DNA of 64,000 bases from Denitrobaculum tricleocarpae (GTDB taxonomy: Bacteria > Pseudomonadota > Alphaproteobacteria > Kiloniellales > Kiloniellaceae). The stretch lies in contig NZ_ML660058.1 of assembly GCF_007004665.1 (NCBI RefSeq), forward strand, positions 300,383 to 364,382, read 5' to 3'. A model generated the notes under the pieces. It ran no database searches. It saw only the letters and a program-made list of their open reading frames with translations, and had not been told where the DNA came from. Positions 43,172 through 52,088 of this stretch are shown piece after piece (the first letter of the stretch is position 1; the number at the start of each line of letters is the position of its first letter). The position numbers and the translations under genes were made by a program.

Positions 43172-45164
43172 GTAAGTACCTCCCAATTCGAAAGCCGACA
43201 TCGTCACGACGGTCGGCCAAACCATCCCGGTAAGCGGCGCGCAAAAGCGTCCTGGTGCCGGATCGCCAGCTTGCGCCTTTTATCACGTGAGTGTCGCCGA
43301 AGCCGGGGCCTAAGGGGTCGATGTGAACACTTTGTGCCGGGGGGGGCGCCAGAGAGTAGAAATCATGGACCCACTCGCTCACATTGCCGGTCAAATCGTA
43401 GAGACCGGATGCCTCAGCCTTGAATTTGCCGACCGGTGCCAGTTTCGCGTAGCCGTCAGTATAGTTCGCGACGTAGAAACGCGTAACCCCATTGGCGGAC
43501 TCGTCGGCAATGTTCCCCGACAGGGGCGGTACGACGCTCTCGTCCCCCCAGGGGAAGATGGTTTGCGCCGGCTTGCCCGCTTTGCGGGCGAGCCACTCCC
43601 ACTCGGCCTCGCTCAGCAGGCGATAGCCCTCGGCCTGCGTATTGACCGCGGTCAGGCGGCCGTTTTCGATCCGGTAGAAGGGGGAAAGACCCTCCTGTTC
43701 GCTAAGCCAATTGCTGAAGGAGGCCGCCTCGATCCAGGAGACCGACACGACCGGCTCGTCTGCGGCGCCGGCGCGATCCGTGCGGAAACGCGCATACTGC
43801 CCGTTGGTGACTTCGTGCCTGGCGGCGTAAAAGGACCGTTTCAGCTGAACTTCCTTCAGGAACTCGTTCGCGCGTTGTCCTTTTTGGTGCCGTGGCGCAC
43901 CCATGACGAAGTTGCCCGGCTGAAACAGAAGAAGCTCCATGCCGACGGAATTTCGGTAGCTTCGCGGCGCTTCGGCCAACCGCGCCACCGCCTCCGGAAC
44001 CAGGGTTTCGCGGACGACGGTTTTGCGACCCTTGCTGGGCCGTATCGTTCTAGTGACGCTTCGGTACCCTGGTTTGCGCAATTCGATTCGATGCGGCAGG
44101 GCCTTCAACGCGAGTGTGAGCGACCCTTCGCCAAGTTTTTTCCCGTCCACCAGGATCTCAGCCGACGGCCCGGCGTAGATTTCGACATCACCGAGTTCCG
44201 GCTTAAGCTTGAAAGCGACGCGCCGTGCCTCACGCGCTTTGAGCGTGACCTCTCGCGTTTCGGCGCTATAGCCATCGACCGCGTAGGTTACGCGATGCGT
44301 GCTATTGGCACTGACGTCGTGCGCGCCCGAGGGATCGATCTGCCGGCCGTTCAGTAGCAACTGACCGCCCGAGGGTTCGACGGAAAAGGAGAGGGTCGCG
44401 GAGACCGGTTTGAGCCGGTAATTCCGCTCAATCACCGGATTGGCGCGCGTGAGCATCACACTTTCCGTTACCGTTACAAAATCCTCTTTTTCGATCGTGA
44501 TCTCGTAGCTTCCTCCCGAGCGTTCCAGGCGGACGGGTGTCTCGCCGGCAAAAACACCGTCAACCGTGACCCGTGCGCCGTCGGGGCTGGATGAGAGATC
44601 CAGCTGACCGGCGATCGGCGTAAGCTGCGGCGCAAGCTCGTACTCCTGCGCGCGTTCCACTTCGAATGTCAGGTCTTCCAGTTCAAAAAAGGGATTGTCG
44701 ATCCGGAGACGATAACTACCCGGCTCAAGTTCACGCTCGAGCACTTCGGCGACGGTCAGAAAATCTCCATTCAGGATCCAACGCGTGTTCGGCTGGCCCG
44801 GGTCCGTGGTCGCAATGAGACGGCCCGGTATCTCTTCTAGTGTTACGTCGAGAGTGCCGCCCTGCTGTTCGGGCGTGATGGTCAGGCTTTTCTCCCGGAA
44901 GCCCTCTGCCCGCACGGTGATGACGGGGCCAGCCGCAAACCCGTAAACGATGTTTTCGACGGTGAAGGCAAAACCGGAGGCGACCTCCAGCGTTGCGCTG
45001 TCTCGTGCGTCGGCAGGCAGGACCCTGATGGAGGTTCCGCTTGCCGAAATCAAAATGGCGGCGACACCCAGGCAAACCACGCCAAAGGCCACCAGGAGCC
45101 CAACAAAGAGTCTGCGTTGCCGTGCGCGTGCCTGCGCGAGCCCCTGCTCAAATGCGTTCATCAC
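43143..45164 (-). CDS. membrane protein with PEGA repeats and a SUMF1/FGE-like domain
   Basis: 673 residues. One membrane helix (RLFVGLLVAFGVVCLGVAAI) is followed by several PEGA-type beta domains (about 50-390; LDLSSSPDGARVTVDGVFAG, EIYAGPSAEILVDGKKLGEG) and a C-terminal formylglycine-generating-enzyme-like domain (405-665; FQPGNFVMGAPRHQKGQRAN, LLSEAEWEWLARKAG, GNVSEWVHDF, GFRIGRY). The catalytic cysteines of true FGE are absent, so it is probably a binding or scaffolding module. PEGA repeats suggest contact with envelope polymers. It overlaps the TPR gene by 14-17 bases. Confidence 0.85.
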   Translation of the reverse strand: MMNAFEQGLAQARARQRRLFVGLLVAFGVVCLGVAAILISASGTSIRVLPADARDSATLEVASGFAFTVENIVYGFAAGPVITVRAEGFREKSLTITPEQQGGTLDVTLEEIPGRLIATTDPGQPNTRWILNGDFLTVAEVLERELEPGSYRLRIDNPFFELEDLTFEVERAQEYELAPQLTPIAGQLDLSSSPDGARVTVDGVFAGETPVRLERSGGSYEITIEKEDFVTVTESVMLTRANPVIERNYRLKPVSATLSFSVEPSGGQLLLNGRQIDPSGAHDVSANSTHRVTYAVDGYSAETREVTLKAREARRVAFKLKPELGDVEIYAGPSAEILVDGKKLGEGSLTLALKALPHRIELRKPGYRSVTRTIRPSKGRKTVVRETLVPEAVARLAEAPRSYRNSVGMELLLFQPGNFVMGAPRHQKGQRANEFLKEVQLKRSFYAARHEVTNGQYARFRTDRAGAADEPVVSVSWIEAASFSNWLSEQEGLSPFYRIENGRLTAVNTQAEGYRLLSEAEWEWLARKAGKPAQTIFPWGDESVVPPLSGNIADESANGVTRFYVANYTDGYAKLAPVGKFKAEASGLYDLTGNVSEWVHDFYSLAPPPAQSVHIDPLGPGFGDTHVIKGASWRSGTRTLLRAAYRDGLADRRDDVGFRIGRYLHGANSAAEN

Positions 45165-46704
45165 ACACGATCTCTACGGTGAAGCCTTCGGACCCGGGCG
45201 GAATCTGCACTTCGATGAGCTTGGCGCGGTAGCCCGGCCTGATGCCTTCGAAGGTATGCTGCCCCGGTCTGAGCGCGATGGTTTTGTCTTCCGTCTTACC
45301 GACCCGTCCGACGCCCCGCACCGAGATGTTGGTCTCGCCATCGGAGAGCACCCGCACCTGTATTTTGACGGCGTAGGCCTCAAGGAGCACGGAGAGCTCA
45401 TGTGCCTTGTCCCGCAAGGACGGGCTATGGGCGGCGAGCGGGTCTGTTTGCCGCACGAGGTCGCGCACGAGTGCCGCGACGTTGCTTGATGCCAGACGCT
45501 GCGGAGTCCCGAGATGCGCGGAGAGCTTTTCGTCCAGCGAGACTATGTTTGTTGCCAGCGCATATCCGGTACTGGCTTCTTGGTTGTCCGGGTATAGGTC
45601 TGCGGCCTGCCGGTAGAGTCCTCCCGCGCTTCTCCAGTCATCGGAGCTCGAAGCGGTCCGCGCTTTTGAAATGAAGTCTTCGAACTTCAACTCGCGCGCC
45701 AGACCTGCGGCCTGCTTGGACAGCAGGCTGGCTTCCGGCCTGTCCTTAAAAACGGCGCGGGCGTTCTTGAGACTGTCGTAGGCCGCCGATAAGTCGCGCC
45801 GGCTGATTGCGTTCATTCCGGTTTCGATATGTTTTGAAAAGGCGCGCTCCCGTATCTCCCGCTCGACTGTTTCAAGCCGCTCGGTAAGTCCGCTTCGAGA
45901 CGGGTCCGCTTCCAGGGCTTGTCTGAGATGGCTTTGCTCGGCTTCGAGGTTGTTTTCCGTCCGTGCAATCGCCGCCTGCTCAATCAGCGCGAGGAGTGGC
46001 GGCAGCCGCTCGATGGCCTGCTGTAAATTCTGGGCGTCTTGCGACCAGGGCTTTAATCTCAAGGCCTCGGCGATTCCCAGCGACGCGGTCTGGTAATCGT
46101 CGCGTTCGTAGGCAGATCTCGCCTGCGCGAAAGCGCTATCGAACGCTGTGTCGCGCTTGAGAAGCTCCTGACGTGCAATCCTGCCGGCTTCCACAAGGCT
46201 GCTCAGCGCCGCTTCGTAGTCTCCCGTGGTAAATTGGGAAACTGCGCGATCCCGGGTTTCCAGAATGACCCGGCGGCCTTCGCCGTTCCAACGTTCGAAA
46301 GCCTCACGAGAGATCTCGGGTTCCAGCTCAGCATCGAAGGCTGCGAGTTCCCGCTTAAAGGCTTCGCGCGCGGCTGTCTTGGCTTGCGCCTCCGCGCCGG
46401 TTGTTTCCCGAGTGACTTGCGGCTTTACCTCTTCGATCTCTGAGGCCAAGGGTGTATTCGGCAGCTTGACGCCCACCGCGTCCGATGACCGGCTGACGCT
46501 CTCTTGAGGCGGTTCCGTCGGTGATCCTGCGGACGTGGCCGTTTGCTTGGCTTGCGAGCCCAGTCCAAGCCGGGAAAGGTCGATTGTGACCACTCCAAGC
46601 AGAAAGAGCGCGACCAGCGCGGTGCAGCTCATCACGATCAGTGTGAGGCGAATGCGTGCGCGGCGCGCGTCCTTGCTGGCTCTCTCGAGTTTTTCAAGCA
46701 GCAT
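45148..46704 (-). CDS. membrane-anchored TPR-like scaffold protein
   Basis: 518 residues. Basic N-terminus, a membrane helix at about 19-42 (LTLIVMSCTALVALFLLGVV), a low-complexity linker, then helical repeats (SQFTTGDYEAALSSLVEAGR, AYERDDYQTASLGIAEALRL, GLYRQAADLYPDNQEASTGY) of TPR type. The last 80 residues form a PEGA-like beta domain (RPGQHTFEGIRPGYRAKLIE). It is probably periplasmic except for its N-terminus and acts as a scaffold for the complex. It overlaps the SUMF1-like gene. Confidence 0.8.
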   Translation of the reverse strand: MLLEKLERASKDARRARIRLTLIVMSCTALVALFLLGVVTIDLSRLGLGSQAKQTATSAGSPTEPPQESVSRSSDAVGVKLPNTPLASEIEEVKPQVTRETTGAEAQAKTAAREAFKRELAAFDAELEPEISREAFERWNGEGRRVILETRDRAVSQFTTGDYEAALSSLVEAGRIARQELLKRDTAFDSAFAQARSAYERDDYQTASLGIAEALRLKPWSQDAQNLQQAIERLPPLLALIEQAAIARTENNLEAEQSHLRQALEADPSRSGLTERLETVEREIRERAFSKHIETGMNAISRRDLSAAYDSLKNARAVFKDRPEASLLSKQAAGLARELKFEDFISKARTASSSDDWRSAGGLYRQAADLYPDNQEASTGYALATNIVSLDEKLSAHLGTPQRLASSNVAALVRDLVRQTDPLAAHSPSLRDKAHELSVLLEAYAVKIQVRVLSDGETNISVRGVGRVGKTEDKTIALRPGQHTFEGIRPGYRAKLIEVQIPPGSEGFTVEIVCDERI

Positions 46705-46719
46705 GACGACCGCCCGAGC

Positions 46720-47955
46720 CTATAGCTGTACCTCTGGGGTGCGCTCTTCCATGTAGATCTTCTTCAGGAATTTGCGCCATTGAGCGAACTGCTCTCTCGC
46801 GGTGCCGGTCAGTTCGACCGTTTGTTCTTGAAAGGCGACAACCCGCGGGGCCAGTTCAACGTCGATGGACTCACCCAGCTCGGCCAGGGCATCGCGATGA
46901 ACCTTGGCTTCTTCACTGGTCTGAAAACTTTCCTTCAGCAAGAGCGCGCCTGCGGCACCGGCAACGACACCGCCGGTCACGGCAGCCGTGCGCGTCGAGG
47001 CACTATCTGAATTCGCGCCTGCCGCAATGGCGGCGATGGCGACCCCGATGCTCAGGATGCCGAGCATGGCTTCCGTCGTCGCTTCGCGTTCAACTTCCCG
47101 TTGGGCTAGAACCTCCTGCAGGCTTTGTTCCTGCCAGATGAGATAGCTGGTTTCCATGTCATCGCTGAATGTCCGGTAAGTCTCCTGAAGATTGTCGACG
47201 AAGAGTTGATCCCTGACCCGGATGGCCCGCGTTCGTTGCAACATGGGGTCGTTTTCGCTCGGGAAACTCGTCAATTCGGCGCGGCCGTTCTTGGTGACGA
47301 GGTGGTCGGAAAAGGCCTCCTGGGTGAAGCTGGATCCGAAGCGCAGTTCTGTTGTTTGTTTCAGTCTGTCGAGTTCGGCGCTTTCATAGTCTTCCAACTC
47401 CTGGGCTATCCGGTTTGCCGCTTCGTCAAACACCGGGTCGTACGGGTCTTTACCTTCATTTCGGATATTTTTGTGAAAGCCGGGTTCGACCTCGTGGTCA
47501 AACGACCTCGTAAACCAGCGTTCGCCGGTTATATCCAGAACTTCAACGGTAATCTCGACGTCCTCTCCGTTGGATTCAACAATCTGGCCCAGGACATAGA
47601 GGTCTCCCGTCGCTGTGCCGTCCGGGACGACCCGGACCGCACCGAATGCGCCTGTGTCCTCAAGGGCCTCCTTCATTTTGTAGGCAAAACGATTGGCTTC
47701 CGCCCGCCGGAGTTCCGGCCAGACTCCCTCTTCCGCGTAGTTCTCCGCGTCATCCGAGAGACCGGGGTCGAAGACCGGGATGACCACGTCCAGCCGGGGT
47801 TTTGACGGATCGACAACGGCTTTTTCGTCGGAGTCGAAAAGAGATGAGACCTGAGGTCCGACAGCGATGCCGCTCTTGTTGCCCGTGCTTTCACATCCGG
47901 GCAGCAGGAAAGCGGCCATAAGAGCGCAGAGCCCGATATTCCTTAAAGAAGCCAT
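46720..47955 (-). CDS. LpoB/CsgG-like lipoprotein
   Basis: 411 residues. Lipobox LLPG-C21 followed by Glu suggests outer-membrane sorting. Residues 50-170 (PRLDVVIPVFDPGLSDDAEN, AYKMKEALEDTGAFGAVRVV, LYVLGQIVESNGEDVEITVE) have the pattern of LpoB/CsgG/TolB-N-type domains. Residues 285-330 are a glycine/alanine-rich hydrophobic segment (GILSIGVAIAAIAAGANSDS ... GGVVAGAAGALLL) that could insert in a membrane. It probably links the inner-membrane complex to the outer membrane. It lies 15 bases before the TPR gene. Confidence 0.75.
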   Translation of the reverse strand: MASLRNIGLCALMAAFLLPGCESTGNKSGIAVGPQVSSLFDSDEKAVVDPSKPRLDVVIPVFDPGLSDDAENYAEEGVWPELRRAEANRFAYKMKEALEDTGAFGAVRVVPDGTATGDLYVLGQIVESNGEDVEITVEVLDITGERWFTRSFDHEVEPGFHKNIRNEGKDPYDPVFDEAANRIAQELEDYESAELDRLKQTTELRFGSSFTQEAFSDHLVTKNGRAELTSFPSENDPMLQRTRAIRVRDQLFVDNLQETYRTFSDDMETSYLIWQEQSLQEVLAQREVEREATTEAMLGILSIGVAIAAIAAGANSDSASTRTAAVTGGVVAGAAGALLLKESFQTSEEAKVHRDALAELGESIDVELAPRVVAFQEQTVELTGTAREQFAQWRKFLKKIYMEERTPEVQL

Positions 47956-47979
47956 CTCGGTCTTTCCGTTCCCTGTTGA

Positions 47980-48648
47980 TCACATGACACGCGGCAGCCC
48001 CTTGTATTTCCGGTACTCGTTCCAGAGTCTCTTTTTGATCTCCGGATCTTTTTCATTGATTGCCGCTTGCCGGATTTGAGCCTCCAGAATGCTGTCGTTG
48101 TCTGCGGGTGGAATGTCCTCGGGAATTCTCCCATTGTCGAGAGACTGAAGGCTCTCGTTCTGCCGGCTAACCGGCTCGCCTTCTGCCGATTGGGAGGCGC
48201 TGTCGGGCGAGGGGGCGTTTGCGGACTGCAAAGGCTCTGCCGCTGCCGCGGCGTCGGCCGGTTTTTCCGTGCCCGTCAGGTCGTCAGCCGCGAGCGATTT
48301 CTGGCCGCCACCGGTGCCCGATCCCTCTCCCGTTGCACCGCCGCCGGATCCTGACCCCGAACCAGATCCAGATCCTCCGCTGTTGCCTGATGACCCGCCC
48401 TGTGCTGTTTGACAGGCATCGAACTGGCTGAGCGACTTCAGCAGTGCACGGTCCATGAGTGCGATGCGCTCTTCGTGGGTTAAGGTCGGGTCTTCCAGGT
48501 AATCGACCGAAACCTCCGTGCAGTCGATGCTGCCCGGCGCGCCGGCCGGATTATCCGGCTCCGCAATCGTCTGCGCCGGCAAGAGGGCAGGAACCATCAT
48601 GGAGAGCGAGACTGCAACAATAACCCCGGCCCCGATCCTGCGATGCAT
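47980..48648 (-). CDS. secreted Gly/Ser-rich low-complexity protein, first gene of the vWA operon
   Basis: 222 residues from ATG 48648, chosen because GGGGAG lies just upstream; ATG 48678 is the alternative. Signal peptide (IGAGVIVAVSLSMMVPALLP) then an N-terminal part with two cysteines (SIDCTEVSVDYLEDPTLTHE, FDACQTAQ), a Gly/Ser tract (about 93-120), an Ala/Pro/Ser linker and a charged C-terminal helix (IKKRLWNEYRKYKGLPRVM). It is 24 bases from the lipoprotein gene and opens the operon. No family is recognised. Confidence 0.7.
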   Translation of the reverse strand: MHRRIGAGVIVAVSLSMMVPALLPAQTIAEPDNPAGAPGSIDCTEVSVDYLEDPTLTHEERIALMDRALLKSLSQFDACQTAQGGSSGNSGGSGSGSGSGSGGGATGEGSGTGGGQKSLAADDLTGTEKPADAAAAAEPLQSANAPSPDSASQSAEGEPVSRQNESLQSLDNGRIPEDIPPADNDSILEAQIRQAAINEKDPEIKKRLWNEYRKYKGLPRVM

Positions 48649-48875
48649 ATCACTCCCCGGAAAAGCCATATTGTCCATTGAAGGATGCTAGAAGATATGG
48701 GGCGTTTTCACAACAACGTCCACACTTTATGGTGGCCGTTACGGGAGGCTTTTATGCTGTTGAACCTTTGCCTTCACTCGGCATATATTGTCAATTATAC
48801 AATTAAAAGCAACACTCTATAACCTCATTTTGAAGTGAAGTCGGAGAGGCTTGATGCAGTGTGCCCAGTGAAGCT

Positions 48876-49964
48876 CTAACCCGGCCTCTGTTCCCGCAGA
48901 TCCGGGTGCAGGCTGTTTCCGAGGATATGCTGGCTCCGGGCGATGGCATGCTCGCCGGCTCCGACGATCAGGGGGTCAGGCTCGCTGACGACCTCCAGGT
49001 TCTTGTTGGGATAAGGCATGGAAGAGAGGAAGTGCAGCATGCAGTTCAAGCGGGCGCGCTTCTTATCGTTGGATTTGATAATGGTCCAGGGCGCGTCGGC
49101 GGTATCCGTGTAGAAGAACATCGCCTCCTTGGCCTCGGTGTAATCCTGCCACTTGTCCAGAGACTGCCGGTCGATGGGTGACAGCTTCCACTGTTTCAGC
49201 GGTTCGCGCTCCCGGGATTTGAAGCGGCGGTGCTGTTCGTCCTGAGTGACGGAGAACCAGTACTTAAACAGCAGGATGCCGCTGCGCACGAGCATGCGTT
49301 CAAGCTGCGGGGTCTGGCGCATGAATTCCAGATATTCGTTAGGATTACAGAAGCCCATGACCCGCTCGACGCCGGCCCGGTTGTACCAGGAGCGGTCGAA
49401 CATCACAATCTCGCCCGCGGAAGGCAGGTGATTAACGTAGCGCTGATAGTACCACTGGCTGCGTTCTTTTTCGGAGGGCTTATCTAGGGCAACGACCCGG
49501 GCACCACGGGGGTTGAGGTGCTCCATGAAGCGTTTGATCGTGCCACCCTTGCCGGCCGCGTCGCGGCCTTCAAAAAGGAAGACGACTTTTTGCCCGGTGG
49601 CCTTCACCCAGTCCTGTACCTTCAGGAGCTCGACCTGCAACTCGGCCTTGCGCCACTCATATTCCTTCCGTGCGATCTTGTTCTTGTATGGGTATTCGCC
49701 GGTTTCAAAGAAGCGTTTGGCCTCTTCGCGGCTGAGCGGGGCCTGTGCGGTCTCTTGCGTCGGCTCAAGCTCAAAGAGGGGCGGGTGCGGCGCCGCCTTG
49801 CTGTTGATTTTGCTCTCGCTCTCGGAAGAGGCCTTCGCTTCGCCGTTCGCCGTCGGCTTGGCCGCGGGTTTTGGCTTCTGAGCGGGGTTCTTGGAAGTCG
49901 CGACTTCGGCCTTCGCGGCAGGCGTGTGCTCAGCCGTTTTTTTGTCGTCCGGATGATCGCTCAT
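48876..49964 (-). CDS. ppk2: polyphosphate kinase 2
   Basis: 362 residues. An unusual Lys/Ala/Pro-rich N-terminal tail (about 1-75) precedes the PPK2 core: Walker A VVFLFEGRDAAGKGGTIKRF, lid lysines and Walker B VMFDRSWYNRAGVERVMGF. The core length (about 285) fits class I PPK2, which phosphorylates nucleoside diphosphates with polyphosphate. The tail may aid polyphosphate-granule binding. It ends before the vWA operon but is separated from it by 227 bp. Confidence 0.93.
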   Translation of the reverse strand: MSDHPDDKKTAEHTPAAKAEVATSKNPAQKPKPAAKPTANGEAKASSESESKINSKAAPHPPLFELEPTQETAQAPLSREEAKRFFETGEYPYKNKIARKEYEWRKAELQVELLKVQDWVKATGQKVVFLFEGRDAAGKGGTIKRFMEHLNPRGARVVALDKPSEKERSQWYYQRYVNHLPSAGEIVMFDRSWYNRAGVERVMGFCNPNEYLEFMRQTPQLERMLVRSGILLFKYWFSVTQDEQHRRFKSREREPLKQWKLSPIDRQSLDKWQDYTEAKEAMFFYTDTADAPWTIIKSNDKKRARLNCMLHFLSSMPYPNKNLEVVSEPDPLIVGAGEHAIARSQHILGNSLHPDLREQRPG

Positions 49965-50121
49965 AAGGCCATACCCCCCTGCAGAGTTTGATTGGGAAAA
50001 ACAATTGAAGCATCATAAGATTGCCCGGCGTTTCCCCGCTTGACCTATGTCAAATCTGCGGCGTGATGCAGGTTAAGTATCTGAACCAAAATATTTTTTT
50101 GCTGTTTCGGAGTATCGCGCG

Positions 50122-50592
50122 ATGTATGAGCGAGAGCCTGATTCTCTGCGAGACTGTATTGCCGCGGCAGGTGTTTCCGGTATTTGGACAGAGCCCGCCG
50201 AATGCCCGGCCCTGGGGGACGTCAGGGGCGCTTACCTGCTTGCACTGCGCCTGCCTGTTGAACGGGAGCGCGGCGGCTCCAAGAGGGGAACTAAAGTCCC
50301 GGCGCCCGGTTGGTATCTCTACGCCGGCAGCGCCTGGGGCGGTGGTGGGATCCGCGCCCGTCTGGGACGGCATTTCCGAAGGGAAAAGAAACCCCACTGG
50401 CACATCGACCGCCTGACGCTTCAGGCCGCGGAGATGTTTGCCCTGGCGGTGCCCGGCGGCGGTGAATGCGATCTGGTTGCCAAGCTGCTTTCCTCGCGGC
50501 GTTTCAGAATCGCGGTCGCGGGCTTTGGCAGCAGCGATTGCAGGCGCTGCGAGAGTCATCTGCTGGAGGCCGCGCGTCAAGGCCGCGCCTGA
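50122..50592 (+). CDS. DUF123 GIY-YIG-like family protein
   Basis: 156 residues. GAYLLALRLPV, GWYLYAGSAWGGGGIRARLGRHFRREKKPHWHIDRL and the C-terminal C-x-x-C-E-S-H-L-L segment are typical of DUF123, a family related to GIY-YIG endonucleases (the W-Y-L-Y-A-G-S equals the Y-I-G strand). Nuclease activity is not established. It is divergent from ppk2. Confidence 0.85.
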   Translation: MYEREPDSLRDCIAAAGVSGIWTEPAECPALGDVRGAYLLALRLPVERERGGSKRGTKVPAPGWYLYAGSAWGGGGIRARLGRHFRREKKPHWHIDRLTLQAAEMFALAVPGGGECDLVAKLLSSRRFRIAVAGFGSSDCRRCESHLLEAARQGRA

Positions 50593-50646
50593 TGACTTTA
50601 CAGAACCGGCTTGATAGCGCTCTCTCTCAACCGCCAGGGCACAGGA

Positions 50647-51063
50647 ATGAAGACACAGCGAAACGAAAATTCTGTCGAAGCCTTTCTGAACAGCGTTGCG
50701 GATGAGCGGCGGCGGAACGAGGGCTTTACGATGCTGGAGATGATGAAGCGGGCGAGCGGCTGCGCGCCCGCGATGTGGGGTGATAGCATGATCGGGTTCG
50801 GCAGTTACCGCTACAGGACCGCGAAGGGCAGGGAGCAATCCTTTTTCCTGACCGGCTTCTCGCCGCGTAAGTCGGCGTTGGCGGTTTACGTCATGCCGGG
50901 ATTTAGCCGGTTCGAGGCAGCGCTCGCAAAGCTGGGCAGACATAAAACGGGCCGCTCCTGCCTCTACATTGCTAACTTGGAAAGCATCGACCGGGACGTG
51001 CTGGAGGCGATGATCCGGGAGTCTGTGCAGCAAATGCGAGAGGCCTACGAAACCGGCCTTTGA
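50647..51063 (+). CDS. DUF1801 domain protein
   Basis: 138 residues. SVEAFLNSVADERRRNEGFT, MWGDSMIGFGSYRYR, FFLTGFSPRKSALAVYVMPG and LGRHKTGRSCLYIANLESID are the full conserved series of DUF1801/YdhG-like proteins, which have an iron-chaperone-frataxin-like fold of unknown role. ATG 50647 is preceded by a weak AGG; TTG 50611 is another option. Its stop lies 62 bp before the liuR start, and the LiuR palindrome begins 30 bp past the stop. Confidence 0.85.
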   Translation: MKTQRNENSVEAFLNSVADERRRNEGFTMLEMMKRASGCAPAMWGDSMIGFGSYRYRTAKGREQSFFLTGFSPRKSALAVYVMPGFSRFEAALAKLGRHKTGRSCLYIANLESIDRDVLEAMIRESVQQMREAYETGL

Positions 51064-51093
51064 CGCAGAGCGTCACGTTCAATTTCGATATTT

Positions 51094-51109
51094 ACGTTTA
51101 CGTAAACGT
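51094..51109. promoter_or_regulatory. LiuR-type palindrome upstream of liuR
   Basis: The perfect 16-bp palindrome ACGTTTACGTAAACGT sits 17 bp before the liuR start. An almost identical, longer palindrome lies at 56400-56419 before liuB. This matches the kind of site described for MerR-family LiuR in proteobacteria and implies autoregulation. Confidence 0.8.
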
Positions 51110-51125
51110 CAAGTATCATCACTTG

Positions 51126-51572
51126 ATGAGCAAAACCTTCTCCATTACCGAACTGGCGCAGGAATTCGCGGTCACCAACCGGGCCATCCGGTTTTACGAA
51201 ACTGAGGGCATGCTGACGCCCTTGCGCGAGGGACAGCGCCGGATTTACCGGCCACGCGACCGGGTGCGGCTGAAGCTGATCCTGCGCGGCAAACGGCTGG
51301 GTCTGAGCCTGCAGGAAATCCGCGAAATTATCGATCTCTATGATGCCGCCAAGGGGGAAGCGGGTCAGCTCCAGCTGCTGCTCGACAAGATCGAAAGCCG
51401 GCGCGAGGATCTGGAGCACAAGCGGCGGGACATCGACACGACGCTTGCGGATCTGGACGACGTTGCCGCCAAGTGCCGGGAGCGCCTGCGGCAGCTCGAT
51501 CTGGATCAGGTTTCTCAGGAGACTTCGGACGGCAGTGCAAAATCTCTCAAACGAAAAAGGGCCGCGAAATGA
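51126..51572 (+). CDS. liuR: MerR family regulator of leucine/isovalerate catabolism
   Basis: 148 residues. MerR helix-turn-helix (FSITELAQEFAVTNRAIRFY) and GMLTPLREGQRRIYRPRDRV, then a dimer coiled coil and a basic tail (KSLKRKRAAK). It heads the liu cluster and has the matching palindromes, so it is most likely LiuR, which releases DNA when branched-chain catabolites accumulate. ATG 51126 is used; a start at 51060 would read through the operator. Its stop overlaps the thioesterase start (ATGA). Confidence 0.88.
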   Translation: MSKTFSITELAQEFAVTNRAIRFYETEGMLTPLREGQRRIYRPRDRVRLKLILRGKRLGLSLQEIREIIDLYDAAKGEAGQLQLLLDKIESRREDLEHKRRDIDTTLADLDDVAAKCRERLRQLDLDQVSQETSDGSAKSLKRKRAAK

Positions 51573-52030
51573 CGGGCTTTACCGCGCGTGATCCCGATTA
51601 CGAGGCCAAACTGCGCGCCAGCTTCAGCCGGATGCGGGTGATGGAACTGATTGGGGCCCGGTTGGCGAGAATAGAGCCGGGTCTGGTCGAAATTGAGCTG
51701 CCGTTCCGCGAGGATCTGATGCAGCAGCACGGGTTTTTTCACGCCGGAATGTCCAGCACCATCGCCGACACGGCGGGCGGCTACGCGAGCTTTACCTTGA
51801 ATCCCGGGGACACCTCGGTTCTTACGGTCGAATTCAAACTCAATCTTCTCGCCCCCGCAGACGGGGAGCGTCTGGTCGCCGCCGGCCGCGTGATCAAACC
51901 GGGCCGCACTCTGACGATCTGCGATCTGGAGGTGACAGCCTACAAGGACGGGCAGCCCAAACTGGTGGCGAAAGGCCTGCAGACCATGATGTGCGTGAAA
52001 GACCGGCCCGATATCCTTGCCGCCGGGTAA
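51569..52030 (+). CDS. PaaI-like hotdog thioesterase
   Basis: 153 residues. Hotdog fold with LIGARLARIEPGLVEIELPF, the active-site segment QQHGFFHAGMSSTIADTAGG and LTVEFKLNLLAPADGERLVA. It probably hydrolyses acyl-CoA esters, perhaps to rescue CoA during branched-chain acid breakdown. Its ATG overlaps the liuR stop, so the two are translationally coupled. liuA follows 58 bp downstream. Confidence 0.87.
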   Translation: MTGFTARDPDYEAKLRASFSRMRVMELIGARLARIEPGLVEIELPFREDLMQQHGFFHAGMSSTIADTAGGYASFTLNPGDTSVLTVEFKLNLLAPADGERLVAAGRVIKPGRTLTICDLEVTAYKDGQPKLVAKGLQTMMCVKDRPDILAAG

Positions 52031-52088
52031 CAAGAAGCCAATTCACATTCCATAGAACCTCGTCAGCCTATCTTAGAGGAAGCGTCAC

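Noticed and set aside
48754..48822. 22-codon plus-strand frame (MLLNLCLHSA...) with GGGAGG upstream
   Set aside because: Very short, lies in the promoter gap of the minus-strand vWA operon, and the good ribosome-like site could be chance.
51060..51125. Upstream start for liuR at 51060
   Set aside because: The extension would translate the LiuR operator; ATG 51126 gives the standard MerR N-terminus.
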